Shown: positions 37,117-52,368 of the stretch, in pieces
Layout of the letters: the number at the start of each line of letters is the position of its first letter
How positions within the stretch are numbered: position 1 is the first letter of the stretch
Assembly: GCF_023499255.1 (NCBI RefSeq)
Contig: NZ_CP092183.1
Span: forward strand, 6,320,501 to 6,384,500
DNA: 64,000 bases
Origin: Couchioplanes caeruleus
GTDB lineage: Bacteria > Actinomycetota > Actinomycetes > Mycobacteriales > Micromonosporaceae
Direction: 5' to 3'
Program-made: the position numbers and the translations under genes
Notes under the pieces: generated by a model
Databases searched by the model: none
The model's input: the letters and a program-made list of their open reading frames with translations, nothing else
Told to the model about the DNA's origin: nothing

Positions 37117-38587
37117 TCAGCGGGTCGCCGCGAGCGGCTGGGAGGACGGGCGTACCGGGGCCGGCAGGTCGCCGTCGCCGCCCAGGTAGCTGTGGATCGC
37201 CGCCGCGGCCGCGCGGCCCTCGGCGATCGCCCAGACGATCAGGGAGGCGCCGCGGTGCATGTCGCCCGCGACGAAGACGCCGTCCGCCTCCGTCTGCCAG
37301 TCGGGGCGGGCGTCGACGGCTCCGCGGGGGTTGCGGGTGACGCCGAACTGCTCCAGCAGCGGCTGCTGCTCCGTACCCTCGAAGCCGATCGCCAGAAGGA
37401 CCAGGTCGGCCGGGAGGTCGCGCTTCGAGCCGGGGGCGACGGTGACCGTGCGGCGGCCGTTGATCCGTTCGACGGCGACGTCGACGATGCGGATGGCCTT
37501 GACGTTGCCCTCGCCGTCGTCGACGAACTCCTGCACCGCGACGCCGAAGACGCGCTCGCCGCCCTCCTCGTGCGCGGGGTAGTTGCGCAGGATGACCGGC
37601 CAGGTCGGCCAGGGGTGCTGCTCGGCCGCGCGGGTGTCGGGGGGCAGCGGGTACTGGTCGAGCTGAATGACGTTGGCCGCGCCCTGGCGGTGCGCCACGC
37701 CGAGGCAGTCCGCGCCGGTGTCGCCGCCGCCGATGATGACGACGTGCTTGTCCTTGGCGTCGATCGGGGTGGAGTCCTGCAGGCCGGCGACGACCCGGTT
37801 GGCCGGGACCAGGTGCTCCATGGCCAGGTGTACGCCGCGCAGCTGACGGCCCGGCGTCTCGTGGGTGTCGCGGCCGGCCAGGGCCCCGCAGGTGAGCAGC
37901 ACGGCGTCGAAGCGTTCGCGCAGGTCGTCGGCGGTCACGTCGACGCCCACGTTGACGCCGGTCTGGAACACGACGCCCTCGGCCTCCATCTGGGCGAGGC
38001 GGGCGTCGATGCGTTCCTTCTCCAGCTTGAAGTCCGGGATGCCGTAGCGCAGCAGGCCGCCGATGCGGTCGTCGCGCTCGAACACCGTCACCGCGTGACC
38101 GGCGCGGGCCAGCTGCTGCGCCGCCGCGAGCCCGGCCGGGCCGGAGCCGACCACGGCCACCGACTTGCCCGACAGGGTCGCGGGACGCTGCGGCTGCACG
38201 TACCCGAGGTCGAAGGCGTGGTTGGCGATCTCCACCTCGACCTGCTTGATGGTGACCGGGTCGTCGGCGATGCCGAGGACGCAGGCCGCCTCGCAGGGCG
38301 CGGGGCAGAGCCGGCCGGTGAACTCCGGGAAGTTGTTCGTGGCGTGCAGGCTCTCCGCCGCCGCGGCCCACGCGTTGGTGCGGACCAGGTCGTTCCAGTC
38401 CGGGATCCGGTTGCCGAGCGGGCAACCCTCGTGACAGAACGGGATGCCGCAGTCCATGCAGCGCGTGGCCTGGTCACGGATCAGCTCGTCACCGGCCGGC
38501 GGGTAGACCTCCCGCCAGTCCCGGATGCGTACGGGCACCGGGCGGCGCTTGGGCAGCTGCCGCTCGTAGCGCAGGAAACCGTTCGGA

Positions 38588-38595
<8 letters not shown>
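37117..38595 (-). CDS. gltD: Glutamate synthase small subunit
   Basis: 492 residues. N-terminal cysteine clusters [14 protein letters not shown] and [12 protein letters not shown] bind the [4Fe-4S] centres; [17 protein letters not shown] is the FAD site, and [12 protein letters not shown] the NADPH site. The subunit takes electrons from NADPH and passes them to GltB for reductive conversion of glutamine plus 2-oxoglutarate to two glutamates. It overlaps the gltB stop by 8 bases. Confidence 0.98.
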
Positions 38596-43159
<4,564 letters not shown>

Positions 43160-43290
43160 TGGTGTTTCCGTTCAAGGTCGGGACGACGTCGGCCCTGCAA
43201 AAGTCTCTCGATACTACGTTAGTCGTCACCGATCTCCGCCAGGTGCGGATGGATCACACTTTGTCGACGCGGGTTCGGTAGTCTCGCGCG

Positions 43291-44172
43291 GTGGCGCTAG
43301 AGGATACCGACGTCTTCACCCGGCTGGAGCGTTTCTACGATTCCGTGCCCCGCGATGCCACGGTCACCGAGGACATCGGGGGATTCGTACTCTTCATCCG
43401 CGAGGGTGCGGGGTGGCCCTACTACGCCCGGCCCCGCCTCGGGGGTGGGACGCCGTCTGCCGCAGATGTTACTGCCGTCCGGGTCAGGCAACGAGAGCTG
43501 GGCGCCCCGGAAGCGTTCGAATGGGTGCACGAGACCACGCCGGACCTGCTCGCCGTGGCGCGCTCGGCCGGGCTGGACGTGCTGCTCGCGCCGCTGATGG
43601 TGCTGGACCGGGCGGCGCTCGTACCCGATCTGCCCATCCCGGGAGCGGCCATCCGCTTCCTGGACCCGGCGTCCCCGGGCTTCGCGGCCGACATCGCCGC
43701 GAGCCGGGCCGTCGGCCGGCTCGGCTTCGGCGCGCCGGCGTCCGCGACCGGCGCCGGACCGGCCACCGCCCAGGCCGGCGCGCTCATCGTCGAACCGGCC
43801 GGTCCGGCGCAGCGCGACGCGGTGCCGCCGCCGGACCCCGAGGTCATCGCCGACCAGGTCCGCCGGCACGCCTCCGGCCGCTTCATCAGCGCCGTCGTCG
43901 ACTCGCCCGCCGACGGGGTCCTCGCCTGCGGCTCGGTGCAGCGCGTCGGCGGGATCGCCGAGGTCGCCGGGGTGGCCACGCTGCCGTCGGCCCGGCGCCG
44001 CGGGTACGCGTCGCAGCTCACCGCCAGCCTGGCGCGGCGCGCCCTGGAGGAGGGCGACAACCTGGTGTTCCTGTCCGCGGGCGACGACGACGTGGCGCGG
44101 CTGTACTCGAAGGTGGGCTTCCGCCGCGTCGGCACGGCCTGCATCGGCCAGCCGGCGGTCGCGCCGCTCTGA
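43291..44172 (+). CDS. GNAT-family N-acetyltransferase
   Basis: 293 residues from a GTG. The N-terminal half (VTEDIGGFVLFIREGAGWPY) is a variable domain seen in related actinobacterial proteins. The acetyl-CoA site is in the C-terminal half, AEVAGVATLPSARRRGYASQ, followed by VFLSAGDDDVARLYSKVGFR. An Ala/Pro-rich insert lies between the halves. The acceptor is unknown. It is divergent from gltB over 131 bases, which should hold both promoters. Confidence 0.85.
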   Translation: MALEDTDVFTRLERFYDSVPRDATVTEDIGGFVLFIREGAGWPYYARPRLGGGTPSAADVTAVRVRQRELGAPEAFEWVHETTPDLLAVARSAGLDVLLAPLMVLDRAALVPDLPIPGAAIRFLDPASPGFAADIAASRAVGRLGFGAPASATGAGPATAQAGALIVEPAGPAQRDAVPPPDPEVIADQVRRHASGRFISAVVDSPADGVLACGSVQRVGGIAEVAGVATLPSARRRGYASQLTASLARRALEEGDNLVFLSAGDDDVARLYSKVGFRRVGTACIGQPAVAPL

Positions 44173-44319
44173 CCCTCTCGCGCCCGGGCGTGTCGCGGCC
44201 TGTCCGGGCAAGTCGCGGACCGGCCGGGGATGTCGCCGGCCGGTTGCCCGGTCCCGGCGGCCCGGGCGGTCGCGTCGCCCTGCTCGACCGCGGCCGCCGG
44301 CCGTCGCCGGGGGCGGGCG

Positions 44320-45510
44320 CTATTCCGGGGGGTGCCAGTCGGCGGCCAGGCCGTGCGCGTGGCCGAGGATGCGGGGGCGCAGCGAGCCCAGCGCCGCGTC
44401 GCGCGCCCGCAACGCCAGCCGGCCCCGGGCCTGCACCACCGCCGACATGCGCCGGCTCTGCCGGACCACGCTGGCCGTGCGCGGGCGGCGGGCGCGGTCG
44501 TACGCCTCCACCGCCTGGCACAACGCGGGTCCCGGCTCCACGGAGGCCACCAGGGACCGCAGCGTGGCCACGTCCTCGAACGCCAGGCACGCCCCCTGAC
44601 CCAGGTGGTGCGGCATCGCGTGGGCGGCGTCGCCCAGCAGCACCACGCCGCCGGAGCCGCAGCGGAAGCCGTACGCCCGCGGCAACGGCCGCAGCTCGCG
44701 CACCTCCTGCGGCACCAGGTCCTCCGGCCGGGTCGCGGCGAGCAGCTCGCCCACCGGCGCGTGCCACTCGGCGAACCACCGGCGCAGCAGGCTCAGCTGG
44801 GTCGCCGGCGACTCGGGCCGCGGGGCGCCGGCTGCCGTCGCCACCCAGTAGACGCCGCCGCGGCCGGCCGCGCGTTCGCCCAGCGGCATCGACACGAACC
44901 GGTAGCCCGCGCCGAGCGTCTCTCCCCCGGCGGCCTGATCCTCCGGCAGCGCCGGCGCCCGGTAGCCGGGGACCACCGCCTGCCAGGCCGCGAAGCCGGA
45001 GCCGACCGCCACGGCCTCCGGCGCCAGGACCCGGCGGACCGGGCTGTCGATGCCGTCCGCCGCCACGATCAGGTCCGCCTCGAACACCACGCGGCCGTCG
45101 CCGACCGCGGGCCGGGCGGCGCGCCGGGCCCGCACGGTGCTGACCTGCACGCCGGTACGGATCTCCACGCCGTCGCCGAGCCCCGCGACCAGCGCGTCGT
45201 ACAGGTCCTCCAGGTGCACGACCGCGGGGGCGTGCCCCGCGCCGGGGCGGGTGTGCGGCGCGACGAGCCACTGGCCGTCGGGGCGGCGTACCCCGCCGTC
45301 GGGCAGCGGCGCGGCGATACCGCACCACCCGCCGTCGGGGTCGAGGGACTCCAGCGCTCGGCGGCCGTTGGGCCACAGCACCAGGGCGGTGGGCGGCGCG
45401 GCGACCCGTTCGCCGCGTTCCAGCAGCGTCACCCGCCAGCCGTCGCGGGCGAGGGCGCCGGCGGCGGCGAGTCCCGCCATGCCCGCGCCCACCACCACGG
45501 CCGTGCGCAC
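44320..45510 (-). CDS. FAD-dependent monooxygenase
   Basis: 396 residues with Rossmann FAD site MRTAVVVGAGMAGLAAAGAL and the second FAD motif VVLLGDAAHAMPHHLGQGAC of class A flavin hydroxylases (UbiH/salicylate hydroxylase group). ADLIVAADGIDSPVRRVL is the third (GD-like) motif. It probably hydroxylates an aromatic or isoprenoid substrate using NAD(P)H. Only 15 bases separate it from lgt, so it likely shares that transcript at its distal end; a lipid-related role is not implied by sequence. Confidence 0.9.
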   Translation of the reverse strand: MRTAVVVGAGMAGLAAAGALARDGWRVTLLERGERVAAPPTALVLWPNGRRALESLDPDGGWCGIAAPLPDGGVRRPDGQWLVAPHTRPGAGHAPAVVHLEDLYDALVAGLGDGVEIRTGVQVSTVRARRAARPAVGDGRVVFEADLIVAADGIDSPVRRVLAPEAVAVGSGFAAWQAVVPGYRAPALPEDQAAGGETLGAGYRFVSMPLGERAAGRGGVYWVATAAGAPRPESPATQLSLLRRWFAEWHAPVGELLAATRPEDLVPQEVRELRPLPRAYGFRCGSGGVVLLGDAAHAMPHHLGQGACLAFEDVATLRSLVASVEPGPALCQAVEAYDRARRPRTASVVRQSRRMSAVVQARGRLALRARDAALGSLRPRILGHAHGLAADWHPPE

Positions 45511-45525
45511 GTCGCGCCCCGGCCT

Positions 45526-46695
45526 CTAGCGCTCGTCGGCGGACGCGGGAGCCGCCGGCCGCGCGTCGTCGCCCTCGGACGTGGAAGCCGCGGGCCGCGC
45601 GTCGTCAGCGGTCGACGCCTCGGTCTTGGTCTCAGCAACGGGCCCGGCCTCGGCTGCGGGCCCGGTCGCGGCGGCCGGCTCGGTCTCGGCGCCGGCGGGC
45701 GGAAGAATGCCGGTGCGCTCGTACGCCCGGAACCGCTCCTCGCTGACCACTTGGTAGGCCCTCGGCGGCCGGGCGGCGCCCGTGGCGGAGGCGCCGACGT
45801 CGACCTGGTCCACGTCGCTCGCCGGCTCCGGCTCCGGCGCGGTCTCCGGCGCGTCGATCGGCACCACGTACTCCCGGGGGCCGCGGACCACCAGGAAGTA
45901 GGCGAGCGCCAGCAGGAACACCACGACGGAGGTGAAGACGTTGAGGCGGATGCCGAAGAAGTGGTTCGCGTCGTCGATGCGCAGCATCTCGATCCAGCAA
46001 CGGCCCAACGTGTACGCCATCACGTACAGGGCGAACGCGCGCCCGCGGCCGAACTTGAACCGGCGGTCGAGCAGGTACACCAGCACCGCCACGCCGACGT
46101 CCCAGACCGCCTCGTACAGGAAGGTGGGGTGGTAGAGGTCCGGCAGGGTGACCGGCTTGCCGTCGATGACCGTCGCGTGGCCCGGGTTGGCGCGGTCCAT
46201 GTCGTGCACCCGCAGGCCCCACGGCAGGGTCGTGACGCTGCCGTACAGCTCGTTGTTGAACCAGTTGCCCAGCCGGCCGACCGCCTGCGCCAGCGGCAGG
46301 CCCGGGGCGAGCGCGTCGGCGAACACCGCGAGTGGCAGGCCGAGCTGGCGGGCCGCGAACCAGGCGCCGAGCGCGCCGCCGGCGACCGCGCCCCAGATGC
46401 CCAGGCCGCCCTCCCAGATCTGGAAGACCCGGATCGGGTGGCCGCCGTCGCCGAAGTACTCCGCCGGGGACGTGATCACGTGGTAGATCCGCGCCCCGAC
46501 GATGCCGAACGGCACCGCCCACACGGCCATGTCCAGCGAGGCCCACGGCGCCACGCCGCGGCGGCGCAGGCGATGTTCCATGACGAGCACGGCGACGACG
46601 ATGCCCGCGACGATGCAGAGCGCGTACGCCCGGATGGGAAGGCCGAGGACGTGCCAGACCGACGTAGCGGGGCTGGGGATAGCGGCGAGCTTCAC
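45526..46695 (-). CDS. lgt: Prolipoprotein diacylglyceryl transferase with C-terminal extension
   Basis: 389 residues, seven or so membrane helices. Signature GRLGNWFNNELYG, catalytic-region HPTFLYEAVWDVG, and GRGLxxY-type arginine region GRGRAFALYVMAYT are present. Lgt moves diacylglycerol from phosphatidylglycerol to the lipobox cysteine, the first step for all lipoproteins seen in this window. Residues after about 300 form an acidic Ala/Pro/Glu-rich tail (TGPAAEAGPVAETKTEAST) beyond the normal enzyme length, common in actinobacteria and probably cytoplasmic. It follows trpA by 34 bases, as in M. tuberculosis. Confidence 0.97.
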   Translation of the reverse strand: MKLAAIPSPATSVWHVLGLPIRAYALCIVAGIVVAVLVMEHRLRRRGVAPWASLDMAVWAVPFGIVGARIYHVITSPAEYFGDGGHPIRVFQIWEGGLGIWGAVAGGALGAWFAARQLGLPLAVFADALAPGLPLAQAVGRLGNWFNNELYGSVTTLPWGLRVHDMDRANPGHATVIDGKPVTLPDLYHPTFLYEAVWDVGVAVLVYLLDRRFKFGRGRAFALYVMAYTLGRCWIEMLRIDDANHFFGIRLNVFTSVVVFLLALAYFLVVRGPREYVVPIDAPETAPEPEPASDVDQVDVGASATGAARPPRAYQVVSEERFRAYERTGILPPAGAETEPAAATGPAAEAGPVAETKTEASTADDARPAASTSEGDDARPAAPASADER

Positions 46696-46729
46696 GCGCG
46701 CACCCTACCGCCGATTGCTGCGCGTGGTG

Positions 46730-47536
46730 TCAGGAGGGCGCGCCGGACCGTACGCCCTCGGCCAACTCGGCGCTGAGCGCCCGCAGCCGCTGGTGGCCCG
46801 TGGCGAGGTCGGGGGCCTCGAGGACGCAGCGGATGAGCGCGCTGCCCACGATCACACCGTCGGCGAAGGCGGCCACCTCGGCGGCCTGCGCGCCGGTGCC
46901 GACGCCGAGGCCGACGCCGACGGGCATCTCCGGATCCACGGCGCGCACCCGCGCCACCAGCTCCGGGGCCTGCGACGACACCGACGTGCGGGCGCCCGTG
47001 ACGCCCATCAGCGCGGTCGCGTAGACGAAGCCGCGGCAGTGGCCGACCGTCATGGCGAGGCGGTCGTCGGTCGAGGACGGCGAGACCAGGAAGGTGCGGT
47101 CGATCCCGTACCGGTCGGCGGCCGCGATCCACTCGCCGGCCTCGTCCGGGATCAGATCGGGGGTGATCATGCCGGTCGCCCCGGCGGCGGCGAGGTCGCG
47201 GGCGAACGCGTCGACGCCGTACCGCTCGATGGGATTCCAGTACGTCATCAGCACGACCGTCGCCCCGGCGCCGGCCACCGCCTCGATGATGCGCAGCGTG
47301 TCACGGGTCCGTACGCCGTTCGCCAGCGCGATGTCGCTGGCCTTCTGGATCACCGGCCCGTCCATCACCGGGTCGCTGTACGGCAGCTCCACCTCGATGA
47401 CGTCGCAGCCGGCCTCGGCCATGGCGACCATCGACGCGATGCTGTCGTCGACGGTCGGGAACCCGGCGGGCATGCAGCCCACCAGCACGGACCGGCCCTC
47501 GGCCTTCGCCTTGCCGAAGGTTGCCGAGATGCTCAC
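46730..47536 (-). CDS. trpA: Tryptophan synthase alpha chain
   Basis: 268 residues, starting at a GTG that overlaps the trpB stop. The catalytic glutamate and aspartate are in [20 protein letters not shown]; the phosphate site is near [16 protein letters not shown] and [10 protein letters not shown]. It cleaves indole-3-glycerol phosphate to indole, which is channelled to TrpB. Confidence 0.97.
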   Translation of the reverse strand: MSISATFGKAKAEGRSVLVGCMPAGFPTVDDSIASMVAMAEAGCDVIEVELPYSDPVMDGPVIQKASDIALANGVRTRDTLRIIEAVAGAGATVVLMTYWNPIERYGVDAFARDLAAAGATGMITPDLIPDEAGEWIAAADRYGIDRTFLVSPSSTDDRLAMTVGHCRGFVYATALMGVTGARTSVSSQAPELVARVRAVDPEMPVGVGLGVGTGAQAAEVAAFADGVIVGSALIRCVLEAPDLATGHQRLRALSAELAEGVRSGAPS

Positions 47537-48774
47537 GAGTTCTCCCCGGGCACGATCGTCTCGACCTGGTCGAGGATGCCGAAATACGCGCCGGCGGTGT
47601 GCACGTCCTTGTCACCGCGGCCGGACAGGTTCACCACGATCGTCGGGGTGCGGCCCAGCTCGGCCGCCAGCCGCGGCGCGATGCGGGCGGCTCCGGCCAG
47701 CGCGTGCGCGCTCTCGATCGCCGGGATGATGCCCTCGGTGCGGCACAGCAGCTGGAACGCCGCCATCGCCTCGTCGTCGGTGACCGGCTCGTACACCGCG
47801 CGGCCGGTGTCGTGCAGCCACGCGTGCTCCGGGCCCACGCCGGGGTAGTCCAGGCCGGCCGAGATCGAGTGCGACTCGACCGTCTGGCCGTCCTCGTCCT
47901 GCAGCACGTACGTGCGGGCGCCGTGCAGCACCCCCGCCGAGCCGCCGGTGATGGAGGCGGCGTGCCGGCCGGTCTCGACGCCGTCGCCGCCCGCCTCGAA
48001 GCCGTACAGCCGGACCTGCTCGTCGGGCACGAAGGCGTGGAAGATGCCGATGGCGTTGGAGCCGCCGCCGACGCAGGCCGCGACGGCGTCCGGGAGCCGG
48101 CCCAGCTGGCCGAGGCACTGCTCGCGCGCCTCGGTGCCGATGCCGCCCACGAAGTCGCGGACGATCTCCGGGAACGGGTGCGGGCCGGCCGCCGTGCCGA
48201 GCAGGTAGTGCGTGGTGTCGACGCTGGCCACCCAGTCGCGCAGGGCCTCGTTGAGCGCGTCCTTGAGCGTGCGCGAGCCGTTGGTGACCGGCACGACCGT
48301 GGCACCGAGCATGCGCATGCGGGCCACGTTGAGGGCCTGCCGCTCGGTGTCGGTCTCGCCCATGTAGACCACGCACTCGAGGTCCAGCAGGGCCGCCGCG
48401 GTGGCGCTGGCGACGCCGTGCTGGCCGGCGCCGGTCTCCGCGATCACCCGGGGCTTGCCCATCCGCTTGGCGAGCAGCGCCTGGCCGAGCACGTTGCGCA
48501 CCTTGTGCGCGCCCGTGTGGTTCAGGTCCTCGCGCTTGAGCAGGATCTCCGCGCCCAGCGCCTCGGACAGCCGCTCCGCGCGGTAGAGCAGCGACGGCGT
48601 GCCGGCGTAGTCGCGCAACAGGCCGTGGAACCGGTCCTGGAAGACAGGGTCGTTCTTGGCCGAACGGTACGCGGCGTCCAGCTCGTCGAGCGCCCGCACG
48701 AGCGCCTCGGGGACGAAGCGCCCGCCGTACCGGCCGAAGTGACCGGCGAGGTCGGGCAGGGTCTCGGCGGTCAC
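47533..48774 (-). CDS. trpB: Tryptophan synthase beta chain
   Basis: 413 residues from GTG 48774, which overlaps the trpC stop as GTGA. The PLP lysine is in [16 protein letters not shown], the phosphate-binding loop is [10 protein letters not shown], and [10 protein letters not shown] is close to the C-terminus. It condenses indole with serine. The frame is open upstream over trpC, but the start fits the family N-terminus ([16 protein letters not shown]). Confidence 0.97.
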   Translation of the reverse strand: MTAETLPDLAGHFGRYGGRFVPEALVRALDELDAAYRSAKNDPVFQDRFHGLLRDYAGTPSLLYRAERLSEALGAEILLKREDLNHTGAHKVRNVLGQALLAKRMGKPRVIAETGAGQHGVASATAAALLDLECVVYMGETDTERQALNVARMRMLGATVVPVTNGSRTLKDALNEALRDWVASVDTTHYLLGTAAGPHPFPEIVRDFVGGIGTEAREQCLGQLGRLPDAVAACVGGGSNAIGIFHAFVPDEQVRLYGFEAGGDGVETGRHAASITGGSAGVLHGARTYVLQDEDGQTVESHSISAGLDYPGVGPEHAWLHDTGRAVYEPVTDDEAMAAFQLLCRTEGIIPAIESAHALAGAARIAPRLAAELGRTPTIVVNLSGRGDKDVHTAGAYFGILDQVETIVPGENS

Positions 48775-49610
48775 CGGACGGGCCGCGGGGTGGCCGGGTG
48801 GTTGCCGGCGTTGACCAGCTCGGCCACGGCGTCGCGGGGGCTCTTCTGCGTGACGAGCCCCTCGCCCACCAGCACCGCGTCGGCGCCGGCGGACGCGTAC
48901 CGGATCAGGTCGTGCGGGCCGCGAACCCCCGACTCGGCGATCTTGACGACGTTGTTCGGCAGGCCCGGCGCGATCCGCTCGAAGACGGACCGGTCCACCT
49001 CCAGCGTGCGCAGGTCGCGGGCGTTCACCCCGATGACCTGAGCGCCGGCGTCCAGTGCCCGGTCGGCCTCTTCCTCGTTGTGCACCTCGACGAGCGCGGT
49101 CATGCCCAGCGACTCGATCCGCTCGAGCAGGCCGACGAGGACGTTCTGCTCGAGCGCCGCCACGATGAGCAGCACGAGGTCGGCGCCGTGGGCCCGGGCC
49201 TCGTGCACCTGATAGCTGGAGACGACGAAGTCCTTGCGCAGCACCGGCACGCCGACCGCGGCCCGCACCGCGGCCAGGTCCTCCAGGGAGCCACCGAACC
49301 AGCGGCCCTCGGTGAGCACGCTGATGCACCGGGCGCCGCCGGCCGCGTACTCGCCGGCGAGCTCCGCCGGGTCGGGGATGTCGGCCAACGCGCCCTTCGA
49401 CGGCGACGACCGCTTCACCTCGGCGATCACGGCCACGCCGGGCTTGCGGAGGGCCGCGTACGCGTCGATCGCCGGCGGGGCCGCCGCCGCGAGCTCGCGC
49501 ACCTGGTCGAGCGAGACCCGCTCCTGCCGGGCTGCGACGTCCTCGCGCACCCCCGCCAGGATCTCCTCGAGCACGTTCTGCGATCCCGCACCACGCTGAT
49601 CGGATGTCAC
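48771..49610 (-). CDS. trpC: Indole-3-glycerol phosphate synthase
   Basis: 279 residues with the barrel motifs of Trp[55 protein letters not shown] and [15 protein letters not shown]. It closes carboxyphenylaminodeoxyribulose phosphate to indole-3-glycerol phosphate. GTG start with GGGGAG upstream. A 545-base gap separates it from the trp membrane protein gene; it probably has its own promoter there. Confidence 0.97.
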   Translation of the reverse strand: MTSDQRGAGSQNVLEEILAGVREDVAARQERVSLDQVRELAAAAPPAIDAYAALRKPGVAVIAEVKRSSPSKGALADIPDPAELAGEYAAGGARCISVLTEGRWFGGSLEDLAAVRAAVGVPVLRKDFVVSSYQVHEARAHGADLVLLIVAALEQNVLVGLLERIESLGMTALVEVHNEEEADRALDAGAQVIGVNARDLRTLEVDRSVFERIAPGLPNNVVKIAESGVRGPHDLIRYASAGADAVLVGEGLVTQKSPRDAVAELVNAGNHPATPRPVR

Positions 49611-49812
49611 CTAATGACTCCCCTCTCCGGGTGTCCTCGGCCCGATGCTAGGTGGCCGCCGACTCCTCCGGCCGCCCGGGGTATGGCGCGCCTCACGAGG
49701 TGGGCTGCGGCATAATGCGCTGCCGGGCGGCAGCTTGTCCTGCGTCACATCCTCCCCCGTGGCCACACCGGGCGCGCTGGGACCCCCCGGATGATCGGCT
49801 GACCCCCACCTA

Positions 49813-49836
49813 CCGGTGACGGTCGTGTCACCGGTC
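49813..49836. promoter_or_regulatory. 24-base perfect inverted repeat upstream of trpC
   Basis: ACCGGTGAC and GTCACCGGT arms of 9 bases are separated by GGTCGT. It sits about 200 bases upstream of trpC and 90 bases upstream of a small oppositely oriented gene, so it may be an operator for either. The rest of 49611-49925 holds no gene; a smaller hairpin GCTGCC-GCCC-GGCAGC lies on the minus strand near 49720-49735. No run of Trp codons of a leader peptide was seen. Confidence 0.45.
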
Positions 49837-49925
49837 GGAAATACGACTCCGGCACCATGGCTGTCGGGCACACTGGTCCGCGGTGCCACGCCGACGGCCC
49901 GAGCCCGCGCCCTGTGGAGGTGACC

Positions 49926-50222
49926 ATGGAAGCCGCCGAGACCGGATTCGCCGCTGTCTCCCGGACCGTCCTCTCGTACGCCGCCGAGATCCTCGCCGGC
50001 GTCGAGCGCAAGGTCGTCGGGGAGGACAAGGTGCGCACCGCCCAGGGCAACGCCTGGGCCGCGATGTGCGCCGACCGCGCCCGCGCCCAGGCCCGCGCCG
50101 ACGTGGACGCGATGGTTGCGGCCCTGGCCGCCGGCCCGGGCCCCCGCACCGACGGTCAGCGCGCCGTCGGGTCGTCCCCGCGGTCCAGCGCGTCCCACGC
50201 CGCCCTGGTCTCGACCCGCTGA
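49926..50222 (+). CDS. Small hypothetical protein, antisense to trp membrane gene end
   Basis: 98 residues, from ATG 49926 with GGAGG at ideal spacing. The first 65 residues (TGFAAVSRTVLSYAAEILAG, then WAAMCADRARAQARADVDAM) look helical and amphipathic; the end is Ser/Pro-rich. No family recognised. The last 67 bases overlap, on the opposite strand, the end of the trp-associated membrane protein gene. Inserted within the trp region in opposite orientation. Confidence 0.55.
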   Translation: MEAAETGFAAVSRTVLSYAAEILAGVERKVVGEDKVRTAQGNAWAAMCADRARAQARADVDAMVAALAAGPGPRTDGQRAVGSSPRSSASHAALVSTR

Positions 50223-50830
50223 TCCGTGCCGGCCCGGTCCCCGGCGCCGGCCTGGTGATCGGCTGCCGCGGCGGCCGGCGTCGCCCGCGCGCGGCGCTCG
50301 TAGCGGGCTCCCATGCCCGGCCATTCGTGACCGTGACGCAGCGCCGACCAGCCGCCGGCCAGCACCAGCAGTCCCCCGGCAACGCACGCGACCGGCCAGA
50401 ACGTGCCACCCGCACCGGCCGCGCCGACGTCCAGCCCCGCCCGGCCCGCGATCGCTCCCGCGGCCACGCCGGCGCCGGCCAGCGCGAGCAGCCCGCCCAG
50501 CACCCGGCGGACCAGGCCGCGGGTGGCCAGCAGCGCACCCCCGCCGGCCAGCGCGACGAGCGCCAGCGCGATCACCCACGGCGCCACGTCGGTGCCGGTG
50601 CGCGACGACCGCAGCTCCGGCAGGCCGGGCCGGGCGGTCACCTCGACCGCCCAGGTGCGGGTGACGCCGTAGAGCGCCACGGCGGCCCCCAGCACGCAGC
50701 ACACCACCGTCACGCCGAGCCTGCGCCCCGCCGCGGCCCTCGGACCGGGCTTGCTCCCCGGGCCGGGCCCGGCCGTCGGACCGCGCTCGGTCGCCGGGTC
50801 CGGGATGGCCGCCGGGTCCGGGGTGGTCAT
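50156..50830 (-). CDS. Tryptophan-operon-associated membrane protein
   Basis: 224 residues, from an ATG overlapping the trpE stop (ATGA). After a Pro/Gly-rich N-terminus come four membrane helices (GVTVVCCVLGAAVALYGV, VIALALVALAGGGALLATRG, VLGGLLALAGAGVAAGAI, WPVACVAGGLLVLAGGW) and a cytoplasmic polar tail, the pattern of the Trp_oprn_chp family, located after trpE in M. tuberculosis (Rv1610). Function unknown; a role in tryptophan or anthranilate handling is inferred from context alone. Confidence 0.88.
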   Translation of the reverse strand: MTTPDPAAIPDPATERGPTAGPGPGSKPGPRAAAGRRLGVTVVCCVLGAAVALYGVTRTWAVEVTARPGLPELRSSRTGTDVAPWVIALALVALAGGGALLATRGLVRRVLGGLLALAGAGVAAGAIAGRAGLDVGAAGAGGTFWPVACVAGGLLVLAGGWSALRHGHEWPGMGARYERRARATPAAAAADHQAGAGDRAGTDQRVETRAAWDALDRGDDPTAR

Positions 50831-52368
50831 CGGGCCGCGCGCAGGGTCTCGGCGGCGGCGATCGCGGCGAGGACGGCGGCCGCCTTGTTGCGCGTCTCCT
50901 GCTCCTCCGCGGCCGGATCGGAGTCGGCCACGATTCCCGCGCCCGCACCCACGTACGCGGTCCCGTGGTGCATCAGCGCCGTGCGGATCGCGATGGCCAT
51001 GTCCATGTCGCCGGCGAAGCCGAAGTAGCCGACGGTGCCGCCGTACAGGCCGCGCCGGGTGGGTTCCAGGCTCTCGATGATCTCCATGGCCCGGACCTTC
51101 GGGGCGCCCGACAGCGTGCCCGCCGGGAACGTGGCCGCGAGCGCGTCGAACGCCGTCCGGTCCTCGCGCAGCTCGCCGACCACCGTGGACACGATGTGCA
51201 TGACGTGGCTGTACCGCTCGATGCGCGCGAAGTCCGGCACCTCCACGCTGCCCGCCCGGCACACCCGGCCCAGGTCGTTACGGCCCAGGTCGACGAGCAT
51301 CACGTGCTCGGCGCGCTCCTTCGGGTCGGCGAGCAGCTCGGCGGCCAGCGCGTTGTCCTGCTCCGGGGTCGCGCCGCGCCAGCGGGTGCCGGCGATCGGG
51401 TGCAGCAGGGCCCGGCGTACGCCGCCCTCGGCCGCGCTGACCTTCAGGTGCGCCTCCGGCGACGAGCCGACGATGTCGAAGTCGTCGAAGCGCAGCAGGT
51501 ACATGTACGGGCTGGGGTTCGTCGCCCTCAGCACCCGGTAGACGTCGAGCGGGTCGGCGTCGGTGGCCCGTTCGAAGCGCTGCGCCACGACGATCTGGAA
51601 GCACTCACCGGCCCGGATCGCCTCCTTGGCCGTCTCGACCGCCTTCTGGTAGTCGCCCGGCGCGGTCCGGCTGACCACCTCACCCGGCGCGCGGCGCTCC
51701 ACCGTGGAGATCATCGGCGGCGTCGGGCGGGACAGCGCGGTGGTCATCGCGTCGAGCCGGCCGACCGCCTGGTGGTACGCGGCCCGCGCGGTGGCCGCGT
51801 CGGCCCCGTCCGGCAGCACCGCGTTGGCGACCAGGATCGCCGAGCCGTCGTAGTGGTCGAGCACGACGAGGTCGGTCGCGAGCATCATGCCCAGCTCGGG
51901 CAGGGGCACGTCGTCGGTGGCGGTCGCCGGGAGCCGCTCGAACCGGCGGACCAGGTCGTAGCTGAGGTAGCCGACCATGCCGCCGGTCAGCGGGGGCAGG
52001 CCGGCCGCCGTATCCGGGTCCTCGGGGGCGGCCAGGGCCGCGACGGTCTCACGCAGCGCGGCCACCGGGTCGCCGTCGAGCGGCACCCCGGCGGGCGGGG
52101 TGCCCAGCCAGGCCGCCTGGCCGTCGCGTTCGACAAGCGTGGCGGCGCTGCGTACGCCGATGAACGAGTAGCGCGACCACGCGGCGGACCCGGCGCCCTG
52201 CTCGGCGGACTCGAGCAGGAAGGTGCCCGGACCGCCGGCGAGCTTGCGGTACACGCCGATCGGGGTCTCGCCGTCGGCCAGCAACCGCCGGGTCACCGGC
52301 ACCACCCGGCGCCGCGCCGCCTGGGCGACGAACGCCTCTTCCCCGGGCGTGACGGCACCGCTGGTCAT
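50827..52368 (-). CDS. trpE: Anthranilate synthase component I
   Basis: 513 residues from ATG 52368 with AGGAG upstream and stop/start overlap with hisI. The N-terminal Trp-feedback site includes [10 protein letters not shown]; the chorismate-binding domain ends with [18 protein letters not shown] and [20 protein letters not shown], and has [12 protein letters not shown]. It forms anthranilate from chorismate and ammonia from its amidotransferase partner, not encoded in this window. First enzyme of the tryptophan pathway here. Confidence 0.97.
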   Translation of the reverse strand: MTSGAVTPGEEAFVAQAARRRVVPVTRRLLADGETPIGVYRKLAGGPGTFLLESAEQGAGSAAWSRYSFIGVRSAATLVERDGQAAWLGTPPAGVPLDGDPVAALRETVAALAAPEDPDTAAGLPPLTGGMVGYLSYDLVRRFERLPATATDDVPLPELGMMLATDLVVLDHYDGSAILVANAVLPDGADAATARAAYHQAVGRLDAMTTALSRPTPPMISTVERRAPGEVVSRTAPGDYQKAVETAKEAIRAGECFQIVVAQRFERATDADPLDVYRVLRATNPSPYMYLLRFDDFDIVGSSPEAHLKVSAAEGGVRRALLHPIAGTRWRGATPEQDNALAAELLADPKERAEHVMLVDLGRNDLGRVCRAGSVEVPDFARIERYSHVMHIVSTVVGELREDRTAFDALAATFPAGTLSGAPKVRAMEIIESLEPTRRGLYGGTVGYFGFAGDMDMAIAIRTALMHHGTAYVGAGAGIVADSDPAAEEQETRNKAAAVLAAIAAAETLRAAR

